From Amoebidium appalachense (lineage: Eukaryota > Ichthyosporea): DNA of 64,000 nt. The notes under the pieces were generated by a model. It ran no database searches, had not been told where the DNA came from, and saw nothing but the letters and a program-made list of their open reading frames with translations. Positions 22,641-39,854 of the stretch are shown piece by piece. The DNA lies in assembly GCA_963693365.1 (NCBI GenBank), contig CAVNZM010000013.1, forward strand, positions 3,658,001 through 3,722,000, in the 5' to 3' direction. The stretch's first letter is position 1; each line of letters opens with the position of its first letter. The translations under genes were made by a program, and so were the position numbers.

Positions 22641-23057
22641 TTAGATATCCGTGAGCCTCAAGCCTCAGAATTGCGTTAATATTACATCTGTAAATGTCCC
22701 TATGGAAGACGTATGTCGTATCACCGGATTTGCTGGAGAGAGCGGCCAATAAAGTGCAAACATGCAGGTCCCCCCATAAGTGATTCTTGATTTTGAAACG
22801 GGGAGGGGGTTAGTAGTAACTTTTTTTTGGGGGGGGGGGGGGGGGGAGGGGAGGACCCGCCCACCCCATAGGCTGCATCATTACGTGACTATATCAGATA
22901 ACCTGATCACATAATAGTACTATAATCAGCAGCGGTTTAAAAACAATGCCGAAACGTACCAACTAATAGGATTCCATGCATATGATCACCTGCAACTCAG
23001 GCTATAGGCATACGGTCATACCCCCCCCCCCCATCCCCCCCCTCCCCCCAGGGGCCC

Positions 23058-23106
<49 letters not shown>

Positions 23107-23140
23107 CCCCCGGCGGAGCTCGAGGGCACGAACGGGTGAG

Positions 23141-23179
<39 letters not shown>

Positions 23180-23183
23180 CAAG

Positions 23184-23215
<32 letters not shown>

Positions 23216-23381
23216 CACTTTGTGTGTGTGCGTGGTGCTTGTGTGCATGTGTGTGTACGCCGGCGGGCACGCGCGCACGCTCGTGTGTGTGCGTGTATGC
23301 GCGCGCGCACGCTCGCGTATGTGTGTGTCTGTGTGTGCGTGTGTGTGCATATGTAAGTGTGTGTTTGTGTGTGTGAGTGAC

Positions 23382-23430
<49 letters not shown>

Positions 23431-23530
23431 ACGGCCGCGCGTGCGCGCGCGTGTTTGTGCAAGTATAGGTGCAAGCGCGCTCACGTGTGTGTGGTGCGTG
23501 TGTGTGTGTGCACGTGAGTGTGTGTGCAGT
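22520..23530. repeat. Cluster of C-runs, G-runs and (CA/TG)n
   Basis: C-run 22527-22543, CA tract 22540-22640, T/G composite near 22825, C-run 23021-23104, TG tracts 23141-23430 with GCGCGC interruptions. No gene is recognisable. Confidence 0.88.
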
Positions 23531-23534
23531 ATGG

Positions 23535-23892
23535 GGAGGGGGGGGGGGGGGGGGGACGGGAAAGAGGAGGGGGATATGCATCTGGTGGCCAAAAAGAATA
23601 CCGTCTTTGGTGGGTGAATACTTCGGGGACTCTTTAATACCATGATCACGCGCATGCGGGGGGGAGGGGGGGGGGGGGGGGACCAACCACCCCGCTCGGC
23701 CAGGTGGGTCCCTCCCTCCGGGAGGGGGGGAGGGACCCCTGCGGCTACCTTGGGGGGGGGGGGGGGGACACCCACCCCCGGGAGAGGGTGCCCCCCCCCC
23801 CTCCCCCGAGGGGGGAAGGGGGTACCACCAGGGGGGGACGTCGATATTTACTAATCTCCCCCCGCCCATTTCAAATTCAAAAATCCCTAAGA
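23535..23892. repeat. Dispersed G/C-block repeat, copy 2
   Basis: The counterpart of 11267-11735. Flanking sequence differs (GCATCTGGTGGCC here against GCATCAGTGGCC), so it is a dispersed family and not a local duplication. Confidence 0.7.
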
Positions 23893-24244
23893 ACCCCCCC
23901 CCCCCCCCACCACCACCCCCTTTCTCCCTAAAGCAAGTAAGTTTCCAAAAGGGATCCGGATTCAAAGTTTTTAGAAGAAAATTTAGTTTTGTTTTGTCTG
24001 TTTTTAAAGTCGAAGAAAGTAATGGTGGTGTTGGGAGCAGCGCTAGCAGTGGTGGCGTGGGTTCTTTGTGGACAAATTCAGCAAATGTAATAATCATTCC
24101 CAAGAGTGACATAGCTGAATCTTTTAGCTTCAGCACGGAAGGACTAGAGTTTTTCTCCATCGCACGTGCATATGCACCATTGCTTGGCAAAAAGACATAG
24201 AATAGTACTATCAAACCTTTATGTTGGCTTGGATGCTAATATGT

Positions 24245-24299
24245 ACATATTAGTGTCTCGTGTGTGTGTGTGTCACGGTGTGTGTGCGTGTGCGTGCGC

Positions 24300-24382
<83 letters not shown>

Positions 24383-24413
24383 ACGCGCGCGCGCGTGTGT
24401 ATGTGTGTGTGTG
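24245..24413. repeat. (TG)n microsatellite
   Basis: About 150 bp of TG with one CGCGCG block. The flanks 23.9-24.2 kb and 24.4-24.9 kb are unique and carry no gene I can support. Confidence 0.95.
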
Positions 24414-24929
24414 GGGGGGTTGGGGGGTAATACTACTTGTGTGTAGCTTGCACGTGTGTGTTTATGTGTATGCCAACGCGCAGCGACCGTGACTGTACGG
24501 TGCGTGTACTTTCAAACCAAAAACCAACCGACTCTGAGACCGTCGAGTTATACATAATACAAACGTTTCTCTCCCCAAAAAACCCAATCAAAGTAACACC
24601 TACCAACAACAAAAAACCTTTGAACTGATAAGAAAATATAATCATGATCAGGCAGTATTAATTTGTGTCCGTTTTAGGTTGGCAAAGTCCAAACAAGGCC
24701 ACCCGGTTCATAGAGCCCAATCATTGGTTACCTATCCGTGACATATATTCGGGATTTCTCATATGGGTGCATGGGAAGCGTGTGACAATGCACACGCACA
24801 GTGTCACGGGCCGAGCAATTCTTGCCTGCAATATACACACCGTGACGGCTCAGCAGTTGTGAATCACACAAGTTGTATGCAGGTGAGTCATGCAGCACAC
24901 AAGTGCCCAAGCACATACCTTCCAATCGT

Positions 24930-25075
24930 ACCTGTGTGTGTGTGTGTGTGTGGTGGTGGTGGGGGGGGGGGGGGGAGGGGAGGGAGGAGGGGAAGGGGGG
25001 GGGGGGGGGGGAGAGGGAAGGGTGAGATCGATCAGGCTCGAGGAGGAGGGAGGAGAAAGGGGAGGGGGATTAGAT
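24930..25075. repeat. TG then G/A-rich low-complexity tract
   Basis: A short TG tract followed by long G runs with A interruptions. 25.1-25.95 kb is mostly unique, with C-runs at 25240-25277 and 25580-25602, and no recognisable gene. Confidence 0.9.
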
Positions 25076-25954
25076 AACGAGCCCTACTGGCTGTACTTGA
25101 ATATTATCCGTTCCCGCAAAGGTTCATGATATCATTTCCCCCCACACAAGCCTTCTGTATACCTTATAATGTTTTCCCAAAACCATGAGCTTTAGTCTAC
25201 GGCACCTATCCAAGGCTTGATTATCTCGCAGCAAAGACACCCCCCCCCCCCCCCCCCCCCCAACTCCCCCCCCCCCTCCCGCGGTTGTTCACCCTCGCTT
25301 CTATAGTGGCCGTCTTAGAGTTCACTTCAGCATAGACTGCATGTATCCCCACCTGAAATTATATTCAAATGAAGCAGCCAGTGCCCACATGTACAGGCTT
25401 TAGAATTGCTAACAGCAATCATTCGAACTTAGATTGCCTTGAATAATCACCTGTGTTCCGAGAACTTGTGGCACCACATTTGAGGTGTGCACCTGAAAAA
25501 GCAGCCTTACGTATACAGTGCCTCTCTTCTCGACCAGCCTTTTTGATAGTTCTGCAACCATGGTTCCGCGTATTTCACGACCCCCCCCCCCCCCCCCCCC
25601 CCCTCAAAAAAAATAAAAAAATTAAGGTTGTGCACGTGTAAGTTATTACTGAGCGGTAAATTCACTTGGCAAGAGTCATAAGCAAAAAACTTTTTTGAGT
25701 ACACACACACACACAGGGTTGGCATTATGAATGTAAACATGCACACGCGCACATACGCACACGCACACACACGCAAATAAAAAACGCACACGCACGCACA
25801 CACAACACGACCACGTGCGTGTTCGACTCCACAGATGCATGCACACAAACACCGCACTGTCAGTTGACCACTGCATGCACATTCTATACCCCACTTAATG
25901 TGTAGTTTCCATTTAACCCTACCCCTCCTACCCTTCCGTATCTTCAATACATCT

Positions 25955-26500
<546 letters not shown>

Positions 26501-26707
26501 TTTCCTTTTTTTGTTTTCCCTTTTAATCCCGTTTTGTTCCCGGAGGGACCTCTTGCGCCCTCAGGGGTAACTACCGTCTTCCACCCAGCACCGACAGTAC
26601 TCTAGCTAGGGTGCGCCGGTACTATTAGCTAAGCTAACACACCTTTAAACAATCCTAACTATTTGCACACACTTTGCCCAGGGTATTCACCCCAGCCACG
26701 CCGGTGG

Positions 26708-26744
<37 letters not shown>

Positions 26745-27257
26745 GATCATTGCAACGTCCATTGTCTCCGACCCTGATTGCCATCAGACTCAATCCACAA
26801 CCCCTCACGGCAAAAAACGTCGATTCTTCCATGTTTACACAGCCCAGGAACATAATTCCCGGCAACCACGTGTCTCATTCTGCACGTGCACTTAACAGCT
26901 GTGCGAGCTGCCGCCGAACCGTCACTAGTACTAATTTAGAGAAACTTTCCTATCGGATATTTGCTAACTAGCCGTACGAGGGCCAACCCCGCCCCCAGCT
27001 GCAGCAAGACTTATCCAACATGATGTCAACTCTCAACATCATCATGAGGATCCGCCATGACCCATGTGAACATTCACACAGCTCATTCACACACTGTGGC
27101 CAGCATCACCGACGTGTAAGGAATAACTAGTATGTACAAAAAGAAGGGATCGATCGACGGAAAGTTTTCAGTTATTTTTTTTTTTTTTTTTTTTTTTTTG
27201 GCTGCATCAGAAGAAAACAGGCAAAGCACGAACAACGAAGGTTCCGGGAACGAGAAG

Positions 27258-27309
<52 letters not shown>

Positions 27310-28114
27310 AAAGGCCAGCAAACGGTTTCTAGTTAACTTAGTACATTGGTAGGTGATGCCATCTATTAGTTTTGTTTACTGTAAAGTTTTTTTCTTTTGC
27401 TAATATACAGTGTTTTTTTTTGCCCTTTTTTTATATGGTTCTTTTTTTATATGGTTTTTTTTTTTCTTTTCTTTTTCTTTTCTTTTTTTTTTTTTTTTGC
27501 ACCAATTAATGTGAGCGGCCTGAATTCGAATTCGTAGTTTTTTCTGGCAACAACTTCAGAAAAAAAATAGTGACACTATTCGAATATCATATCTACCATG
27601 CTGAGTGTATCGCTTAAGTACGTGCACTGCAGTATGCTCTCTTTCATGATCACAGCGGCAGCAATGGATAAACCATGGAAATTTTTGGATCAAATGTAAA
27701 TCAAATGTATTGCTCTGTGTACATGACAACATCTGCTCGACTGGCATACAGGGGTCATTCAGGATTAAGATAATTCACCTATAAGATAAGTAGTACTAGT
27801 TTTTTGGGGAAAAAATAAGATTCTAGGGGCTACCGAGGGTGGGGGAAAAATAAGCCTTCGGGGAAGGGGGAAGGGGGAGGGGGGGGGGGAGGGGGGGACG
27901 GCGGGGGGATTCGGAGACAGGGGGACTGAGGCTTCCCTACGTAGTATTAATAATTCATCTAGTTTAGTATTATTATTTTTAGGCTCTGCACAAGAAAAGT
28001 CCCCCCCCCCCCCCCCCCCCCCTTTTTTTGTGGAGCTGATAACATTTCTTTTCTGATTAGCTTGAAGTCCTCCGGAAGCTTTTGCTTCGTTACCAATCAA
28101 CAGACCGAAAAAGT
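26501..28114. other. Intergenic region with no supported gene
   Basis: Unique islands between repeats: a short CA tract (26713-26742), T-run 27177-27199, C-run 27257-27307 leading into A, T-rich 27395-27498, and C-run 27998-28022. Short open stretches at 26.74-26.90 and 27.0-27.12 kb look faintly exon-like but have no family match. Confidence 0.5.
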
Positions 28115-28131
28115 CAATGTGTGTGCGTGTG

Positions 28132-28183
<52 letters not shown>

Positions 28184-28226
28184 GGTGAGTGTCCTTTCCT
28201 TGTGTGTGTGCACGTATGTGTATCAC

Positions 28227-28274
<48 letters not shown>

Positions 28275-28889
28275 GCCTGTGGCCGGGTCACGGTGCACGG
28301 TGTGTGTGTGGCTCTCCCTCCCCCCTTCCGGATCCCCCCTGGCCTGTGGGTCCTTTTTTGGTCTGTGGGGGTATTTTTTTAAAGTTTTTTTTTTTTTTGG
28401 GGGGGGGGGGGGGAGGGGGGGGAGAGGGGGGGAGGGGGGAGAGGGGGAGGGAGGGGGCGGGGAGGGGGGAAGCGGGGGTGGGAAGGGGGGACCTGTGCAA
28501 AAATGTGTGCATATGTCTGTGTGTACATTTGGATTTTGTGTTCGTTTGTCACTCTGGGTGGGTGTGTGTGTGCATGTGTGTGTATCACAATGTGTGTGTG
28601 TGTATGTATTTGTGTGTCCGTGTGACGGTGCACGGCGTGTGTGTGCGTATCCCTCCAACCCCCCCCCCCCCCCCCCCCCCCCCCCTGTCCGGTGGGTCCT
28701 CTTTATGAATGAGGAGGTCTTTTTTGGAGGAAAAAAAGTTTTTTTTTTTTTTTTGAGGGGGGGATGGAGGGGGCTGTGCAAAAATGTGTGCATGTGTCTG
28801 TGTGTACATTTGGATTTTGTGCTCGTTTGTCACTTTGTTTGTTTGTGTGTGTGTGGTGTGTGTGTACGTGTGCACGCGTGTGTATCACA

Positions 28890-28925
<36 letters not shown>

Positions 28926-29086
28926 CAAATGTGGACGGTCCGTGTGGCGGTGCACAGTGTGTGTGTGTGTTTCCCCCCAACCTCCCTCCCTCCCTCCCTC
29001 CCCCCTCCCCCCCCCTCTCCTTTTCCCAACCCTGTCCTGTGGATCCTTTTTATGGGCGGGGAGGTTTTTTCTTTTCTTTTTTTTTT

Positions 29087-29146
<60 letters not shown>

Positions 29147-29332
29147 CTGTACGAACATGTGTGCATATGTCTGTGGGTTCATTTGGATTTTGTGCTCGTT
29201 TGTCACTGGGTGTGTTTGTGTGTGTGGTGTGTGTGTGTGTGTGTGTGTGGCGCGCGCGTGTGTGTGTGCACGTGTGTATCACAATGTAGGTGTGGGTGTG
29301 TCTCCGTGCCTCCGAGTCACGGTGCACGGTGT

Positions 29333-29377
<45 letters not shown>

Positions 29378-29400
29378 AAAAAAAAAAAAACTCCCGCAGC
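28115..29400. repeat. Degenerate tandem array, about four long units
   Basis: Each unit has the order ATGTGTGCAT(A/G)TGTCTGTG, CATTTGGATTTTGTG, TGTCACT, a TG tract, GTATCACAA, GGTGCAC(G/A)GTGTG, and a C-rich then T-run/G-run block. Unit starts are at about 28499, 28782 and 29153, with a partial first unit from about 28.12 kb, so the spacing varies between 283 and 371 bp. No protein is implied although frames stay open. Confidence 0.75.
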
Positions 29401-30791
29401 CCAGAGAATCCATAGGACAGAGGCGGGCGGCGGGGCGGGCGGGCAGGTGGGTGGGCGGGCGGGCGGGCAGGCGGGCGGGCGGAAAGGGGAGGGGTGGGGG
29501 GGAAGGGGGATAGGGGGATAAAATAGTGAACCCTACGGCCGGGAACCTTAAGATTTTAGACCCTACTTGAACCGTAATAACATTTACAGGTTATCTTAAA
29601 AGTGAGTGACCCCTGTTCAGTGGCAGTTTACCCTCCCCTCCCCCCTCCCCCCTCCCGCGCCCCCTCCCCCCGGCCCAATCCCCCTCCCGCCCCGGCCCCC
29701 TCCCCCCCCCCCCCCCCCCCCCCCCAATATGCCCCCCTCCCCCCCCCCCCCTCCCCTCCTCCTCTCTCTCCCTCTGGGCCACGGCTGAAGGCATCATATG
29801 AAAGTCGTCGAGTCGAGGACCCCCCGACTCCAGTGGCAGCCGTAGTCACCAAAATCCTATTTGCCTGCCTGCTGAACAAGATCAAGGTGTTCTCGGCGGA
29901 ACACGCCGCTCCACCATGCTCAAATTCGGGTCATGATTTGCGGGTCGAGCCATCTTTTGACCCGCTCCAGATTGCCTCGCCGAAGCTCTCTCTGCTGGCG
30001 CTTTGGCTTTGCGCGCGCCCCAGTGAGAGAGAGAGAGACACCAGACAGACACGTACGCCTGCCTGTTTGTTCCACTCTCCCTCTGTGCGTGCGGGCCAGC
30101 CACAAGCAAGGTTATTTGCTACCTCTCTGGCATATACTTAGTTCACACGCACACACATTAACACTAGCTCTAACCTCCGTTTTTCAACGCAGTTTGTAGC
30201 GAATAGCCGATGAAAGACTGAGGATTTTACACACTCGCACGCTTCGCTTCACCCACTCACGTTTTTTTTAGGGTATTCCTTGCCCTGGCTCTAGTTTTAT
30301 TCACGTTGTACTCCTCATATTATAGTGGACACGGATACTTTATGTGCGTGCTCGCGGGGAGAGACATTGAGCAAACATTTTGTTCGTAACTTGTTTTTCC
30401 TTCTTCTTTACGTTCCTCCCCTCCTCTCTCCTGCCTTCCAACCCCTCGTCCGCTTTTCTTTTTGTAGTAGTTCAGGGGAGAGTGGGGGGAGGGGAGGGAT
30501 GGAATGGGGGGTTTCCGTGTTGCATCTGCACGCACATACCTGTGCATGTCTGGTCTAGGTGCATTTCTGCACTTGTGTGGTGTGTAGGTGTAAGTGTGTT
30601 CTAGTGCGCGAGTGGTTGTCAATATGTTTCGTTGTCAATAGAAGTGCATGTGCAGGTATGCACGTATGTATGTGCCGACAAGTGTTGTTGTGTCGGTAGG
30701 TACTCGCGCAAATATGTGAGAGAATTTTTTCTGCCTGTAGTCCTGTGCATGCTGGCACCTTTTTTTTGCTCATGTTTTGGGCGGTAGCAGC
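29401..30791. other. Upstream region of the NDUFS5-like gene
   Basis: A (GGGC)n-like segment (29420-29500), C-rich runs (29630-29770), then mixed sequence and a pyrimidine-rich stretch ending just before the ATG at 30792. No other gene is recognisable. The promoter was not located. Confidence 0.45.
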
Positions 30792-34504
<3,713 letters not shown>

Positions 34505-34739
34505 AAATTAAAACCACCCCGTGTGCATGGTGCTGCTTTTAGCCTGGTCTGCTGAGGTGGCACGTGCTACTTATACAATGTGTGACAACTGTGCGAGAGT
34601 GCAGGCATGTATGTGTATGCCCGTGTGTTGTGTGAGGGGGCGAAACCTGTGTGTGCGATTGTGTTTGTGTGTACATACCTTGTGTGGAGGGGTGTGTGTT
34701 TGACGGTGGGCGTGTACCAGTGTGTGTGTGTGGTGGCGG

Positions 34740-34754
34740 TGTGTGTGTGGGTTT

Positions 34755-34785
<31 letters not shown>

Positions 34786-35024
34786 GGGGGGCGGTGGTGG
34801 CGGTGGTTGAGGGGAGGGGGTATGTGTATGTGCACACTCGTGTGTGTTGGTGTGTGCGTGTGTCATGCTGGCGGCGACGCCTCGGTGAAGGAGGAGGAGT
34901 TGGGGGGGAGGGGGGAGGATGACGAGAGTATACAAAAGCTTCTTCAGCCTCAACCTTTCCTTTCCCTCTCAGATGTCCACTTGTTGTCTTGAAAAGCAGA
35001 TGTCCCCACTAAAGAACACTTTGT

Positions 35025-35077
<53 letters not shown>

Positions 35078-35085
35078 ATATCCCC
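34740..35085. repeat. T-run/G-run composite and long C-run
   Basis: T-run to G-run at 34751-34790 and about 60 C at 35028-35077. The intervening 34.8-35.0 kb holds no gene I can support. Confidence 0.9.
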
Positions 35086-35350
35086 CACACACACAAAAAA
35101 CAAAAGAAAAAAAAAACAAAAAAACAATACCATTGAGCTTGCAAGCAAACATCTGTCGAGGGCACAACCTTTGAGGCAAAGAAGCAATCTGCTGGCTCGC
35201 CAACCCTCCCGGGTAGCTCTGCTAGCAGGTTATGGTCGGCAACATGCAGAGAGTTGTGCCCAAACATACACCGTGCACTCTCGTGTGACCAAAACAACCA
35301 TTAAGACATCATGGCACCTCCCTAGTAATACAGCCCTTTAATGGACTCAC

Positions 35351-35659
35351 TTAAAATGAATAAATAGCTGCAAAATCAAGCTTTTCAACATTGTTACAAA
35401 AACCCCTCACTCCCACTGTGTACCATGGGTTGGTAAGACACAAAATATTATCCGTGTTGAACTTTGACGGCATGGAAACCGTTACGACGAAATAGAAGTT
35501 GAAGTTGGATTGGTACACATTGGATAATCCTGTAGACGCAAATTCTTGGTCATATAAATATGTTGATGAATTCAGTGGCATGCTGAATAAATGAAAGAAG
35601 TTGAAAAAACCATTAAAATGGATGTCAAAAATGGTGCCGGGCACTATGGTGTCGACCAA
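35351..35659 (-). CDS. Hypothetical ORF, 102 codons
   Basis: An AT-rich minus-strand ORF of ordinary, non-repetitive amino-acid composition, rich in Phe, Asn, Ser and Tyr (for example YQSNFNFYFVVTVSMPSKF and NPWYTVGVRGF), ending in a TAA stop. Its base composition differs from the GC-rich exons of the confirmed genes. No family is recognised. It could be a fragment of a transferred or viral-type gene, or chance. No upstream exon was found. Confidence 0.25.
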   Translation of the reverse strand: MVDTIVPGTIFDIHFNGFFNFFHLFSMPLNSSTYLYDQEFASTGLSNVYQSNFNFYFVVTVSMPSKFNTDNILCLTNPWYTVGVRGFCNNVEKLDFAAIYSF

Positions 35660-35667
35660 TAGCAGCC

Positions 35668-35668
35668 G

Positions 35669-35705
<37 letters not shown>

Positions 35706-35963
35706 TCCTCCTCCTCCGTGGCACCGCCTACTTGTCTGAATCAAAAGTACTGCTGCCTTCCTCTTTTAGCCCTCTCGCAAAATGATTGCCTTAAGCCCCT
35801 GGCCACCCGTTTCCTCCCCCCTTCCCCCCCCCCGCCCCCCCCCCCCCCCTCCTCCTCCGTGGCACCGCCTACTTGTCTGAATCAAAAGTACTGCTGCCTT
35901 CCTCCTTTAGCCCTCTCGCAAAATGATTGCCTTAAGCCCCTGGCCACCCGTTTCCTCCCCTCT

Positions 35964-36020
<57 letters not shown>
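35668..36020. repeat. Tandem duplication with 141-bp period, bounded by C-runs
   Basis: The block CCGTGGCACCGCCTACTTGT ... TGCCTTAAGCCCCTGGCCAC occurs twice with nearly identical sequence (starts 35716 and 35857), each followed by CCCGTTTCCTCCCC and a C-run. Confidence 0.85.
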
Positions 36021-36027
<7 letters not shown>

Positions 36028-36840
36028 ACATTTCCCGATATAAAGCTTCCTAGTCTTCTAATGATCACCACCACCACACGTGTGCACGCACCGTCACCCT
36101 GTGCACAAACTTCCCAGGTTCACACAGAAGTCGGGAAGGGCAACGGCGGCAGAAGGGGAGGGGAGGGGGGAGTGGAGGTCGGGGGGGGGGGGGGGGGGGG
36201 GGGGGGAGGTTGATTCTTCCAGAATTCATTGAAGAAGCAAGCCCTCGGCCCTTGCGCCACCACCTCCTACATTGTCCACACCCCCCCCCCCCCCCCCCCC
36301 CCCCCCCTCCCCCCCCCTCCCCCTCTTTGCCTCGAGTAAACAGCGTAAACCCGGCGGAATATCCCCTCATGCCACCGTGACATTGACCACTGTGACTCTT
36401 ATAAGCGGCATCTGTGCAGGGGGTAACACCGACTGAATGAACTTAGTTATTTGTGGGTAAAATCACTACGATAGAAGAATAGCAGTGCATTGTTTGAACA
36501 ATAAATCAGAAGATGAAGACTATAGAAGCCACCGAAACTAGGTGAAAAAAGCTTAAGGTTAGTGTTGTCAGAAAGGGGGGAAGGGGGGAGGGGGGGAGGG
36601 AGCTGGGGGAAGGGAGCGGAACGAGAGGGACTGAGGCCTTGTGCCTTGCGACTCCATGGTGCACAACGTGAATGAAAGCTTCTGGCAGATTGATTCTTTT
36701 CCAAAAAATAATAAAAATAATTATTAAAAAACTGATCCTCGATTCGTGGCCACGAACTGAGGACCAGGTCAAGGGGTAAAAGATACAATGTCGAAAAGAA
36801 CAATCGTGTGCCCAATCATATATATATATATATATTTTGG
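36021..36840. other. Intergenic region with no supported gene
   Basis: Contains G-run 36180-36206, C-run 36282-36317 and AT-rich unique DNA to 36830, ending in a short TATATA tract. No gene is recognised. Confidence 0.5.
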
Positions 36841-36930
36841 TGTGTGTGAATGTGTGTGTGTGTGTGTGTGTGTGTCACGTGTGTGTGTGTGTGTGCGTGT
36901 GTGTGTGTGTATGCATGCGTGTGCATGTGG

Positions 36931-36983
<53 letters not shown>

Positions 36984-37007
36984 TGTGTGTGTGTGTCTGT
37001 GTGTGTG

Positions 37008-37038
<31 letters not shown>

Positions 37039-37235
37039 CCGCGCGCGCGTGCGCGCACGCATGTGTGTCTGTGTGTGTGTGTCTGTGTGTGTGTGTCTCT
37101 CTCTCTCTGTGTGTGTGTGTGTGTGTCCGCGCGCGCATGCGCGCGCGTGCGCGCACGCATGTGTGTCTGTGTGACTCTCTGTGTCCCCGTGTTCCTGTGT
37201 GTGTGTGTGCCCCGTGTGTGTGTGTGAAACGTGTG
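36841..37235. repeat. (TG)n with TCTCTC and CGCGCG blocks
   Basis: TG repeats interrupted by repeated TCTGTGTGTG, TCTCTCTC and CGCGCGCG units. Confidence 0.93.
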
Positions 37236-37361
37236 TCTGTGTATAACACACCAATAAAAGGCATCGGGTGGGGGTGTGTCTGTGTGGGGGGGGCATACGC
37301 AGCCGTCCAGCGATATTCAGGCACCTACCCCCTAAACTGCCCAGCACCCAGCCACCAAGTC

Positions 37362-37401
<40 letters not shown>

Positions 37402-37640
37402 TTCCCCCCCCCCCCCCTGCCTGCCCTGTGACCCCGCCCATCCACCCACCATCCCACCCACCCACCTGCCCACCCACGCGCCCAGCCACATTCCTATCCA
37501 GCTATCCATCCACCCACCCACCCTCCCATCCGCACACCCACTCACCCACCCACCCACCCACCCACGTACCCAGCCGACCACCTACTCTATCAATCCGCTC
37601 ACCTACCCATCCAGCCACCAACCCACCCACCCACATGCCC

Positions 37641-37672
<32 letters not shown>

Positions 37673-38572
37673 ACCCACCCACCCTACCACCCACCCAGAC
37701 CTACACACCCACCCACCCACCCACACACCCACACACCAGCATCCCCACCTACTTTGTTCATCCACGCGCCCACCCACCCAACCATCCACGCGCCCACCCA
37801 ACTGCCCACCCACCAACCATACACCCGCCAACCCACCAACCCCCTCATCTGCCCACCCATCCAACCGTCACCCACCCACCCATCCACCCACCTGCCCACC
37901 GACCCACCCACCCATTCACCTATCCATCCACCTACCACAACCACCCATCCACCCAACCCCTCAACCACCCCTCCACCTACTGATCCAGCAACCCACCCAC
38001 CCACCCACCCAACCATCCACCTGCCCACCCACCTGCCCAACCACCAACCATACATCCGCCAACCCACCAACCCACTCACCCGCCCGCCCACCCAACCATC
38101 CATCCACCCACCCACCCACCCACCCGCCCGTTCACCTATCCATCCACCTACCACAACCACCCATCTACCCATCCCCTCACCGTGACCCACCGTGACCCAT
38201 CTGCTGATCCATCAACCCACCTACCCACCCACCCACCCACCCACCCACCCACCCACCCACCTACCTGCCCGCCCACCCACACCAACCACCCACCCACCCA
38301 CCCATCCACCCACCCACCCACCCACCCACCTGCCCGCCCACCGACCCACTTACCTATTCACCTATCCATCCACCTACCACAACCACCCAACCACCCACCC
38401 CCTCACCCACCAACCGTGACCCATCTACTCATCCATCGGCCCACCCACCCACCCACCTACCGACCCACCGACCCACCGACCCACCCACCCACCCACCCAC
38501 CTGCTCGCCCACTCACACCACCCACCCACCCACCCACCCACCCACCCATCCACCCACCCACACCCCCCCCCC

Positions 38573-38603
<31 letters not shown>

Positions 38604-39559
38604 ACAAACACACCAGCAGCCCCACCCACTCATCCATCCATTCGCCCACCCACCCACTCACACATCCACCCACACACCTACACACCCAATCACCCACCCA
38701 CCCATCTATCCATCCTCCAACCCACCCATCCACCAACCCACCTATCCTTCCACCTACCCACCTACCCGCCCACCCACCCCCCTCCCACGCACACTCGTCC
38801 AACCACCCGCCTACCCGCCTGTCCAACCACCCACCCACCCACCAACCCACCCAAACACCCACCCACCCAGCACAGGGGGCCCACCCAACTATCCACCCAA
38901 CTACCCACCCACCCACCCACCCACACACCCACCCACCCACCCACCCACCCACTGACCCGGCCCATCTATCCCACCCATCCACCTACCACACCCACCCACC
39001 TGGCCCACCAACCCACCCACCCGCCCACCCGCCCACCGACTCTGATGATCCATCCGCCCACCCACCTGTCCACCCACCCACAACCCACGCAACCACACAC
39101 CCATCCGCCCACCAGCCCCCCCCCCCCCCCCCCCCCCCCCCCCTTCTCTCTCTCTCTCCCTCTCTCCCCCCCCCCCCCCCCCCCCACACACACCCGATCG
39201 TCCACCCACCCGCCCAGCCACATATCCACCCACCTATCCGATCCCACCCACCCACCCACCCACCCACCCGCCCACCGACCCACTAACCTATTCACCTATC
39301 CATCCACCTACCACAACCACCCATCCACCCACCCCCTCAACCACCAACCGTGACCCATCTACTAATCCATCGGCCCACCCACCCACCCACCCACCCACCC
39401 ACCTGCCCGCCCACTCACACCACCCACCCCCCCACTCCCCCACCCACCCATCCACCCACCCACCCGCCCACCCGCCCACCGACTCTGATGATCCATCCGC
39501 CCACCCACCTGTCCACCCACCCACAACCCATGCAACCACACACCCCTCCGCCCACCCAG

Positions 39560-39597
<38 letters not shown>

Positions 39598-39854
39598 TTC
39601 TCTCTCCCCCCCCCCCTCCCCCCCCCCCCACACACACCCGATCGCCCACCCACCCGCCCACCCACATATCCACCCACCTATCCACCCACCCACCCACCAA
39701 CCTATACACCCATCCGCTCACCCATTCACCCACCTACCACCTACCCGTTCACCCACCCACCCATCAACCCACCCACCAACCCGCGCCCCCCCACACCCCC
39801 ACCCACCCACCCACCCACCTCCCACCCAGCCACCCACCTACCCACCCATCCATA
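37362..39854. repeat. CCCA-type minisatellite, part 1
   Basis: About 2.5 kb of degenerate CCCA/CCAC tetranucleotide repeat with longer internal periods (for example the duplicated CTCTGATGATCCATCCGCCC blocks near 39040 and 39481) and C-runs at 37363-37400, 38563-38588, 39116-39142 and 39560-39597. Frames stay open as Pro-Thr-His repeats, but no start, splice or domain evidence supports a protein. Confidence 0.9.

Noticed and set aside
22260-22679. A 139-codon plus-strand ORF starting MREKVVFERQDLEAV
   Set aside because: Half of it is (CA)n translation, and the unique N-terminal part matches no family I know.
22997-24214. A 405-codon minus-strand ORF of His-Thr repeats
   Set aside because: Translation of (CA)n and C-runs joined to unrelated unique sequence.
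26741-27120. Two short exon-like stretches after a CA tract
   Set aside because: Open frames exist on both strands with different readings, and no family motif or partner exon was found.
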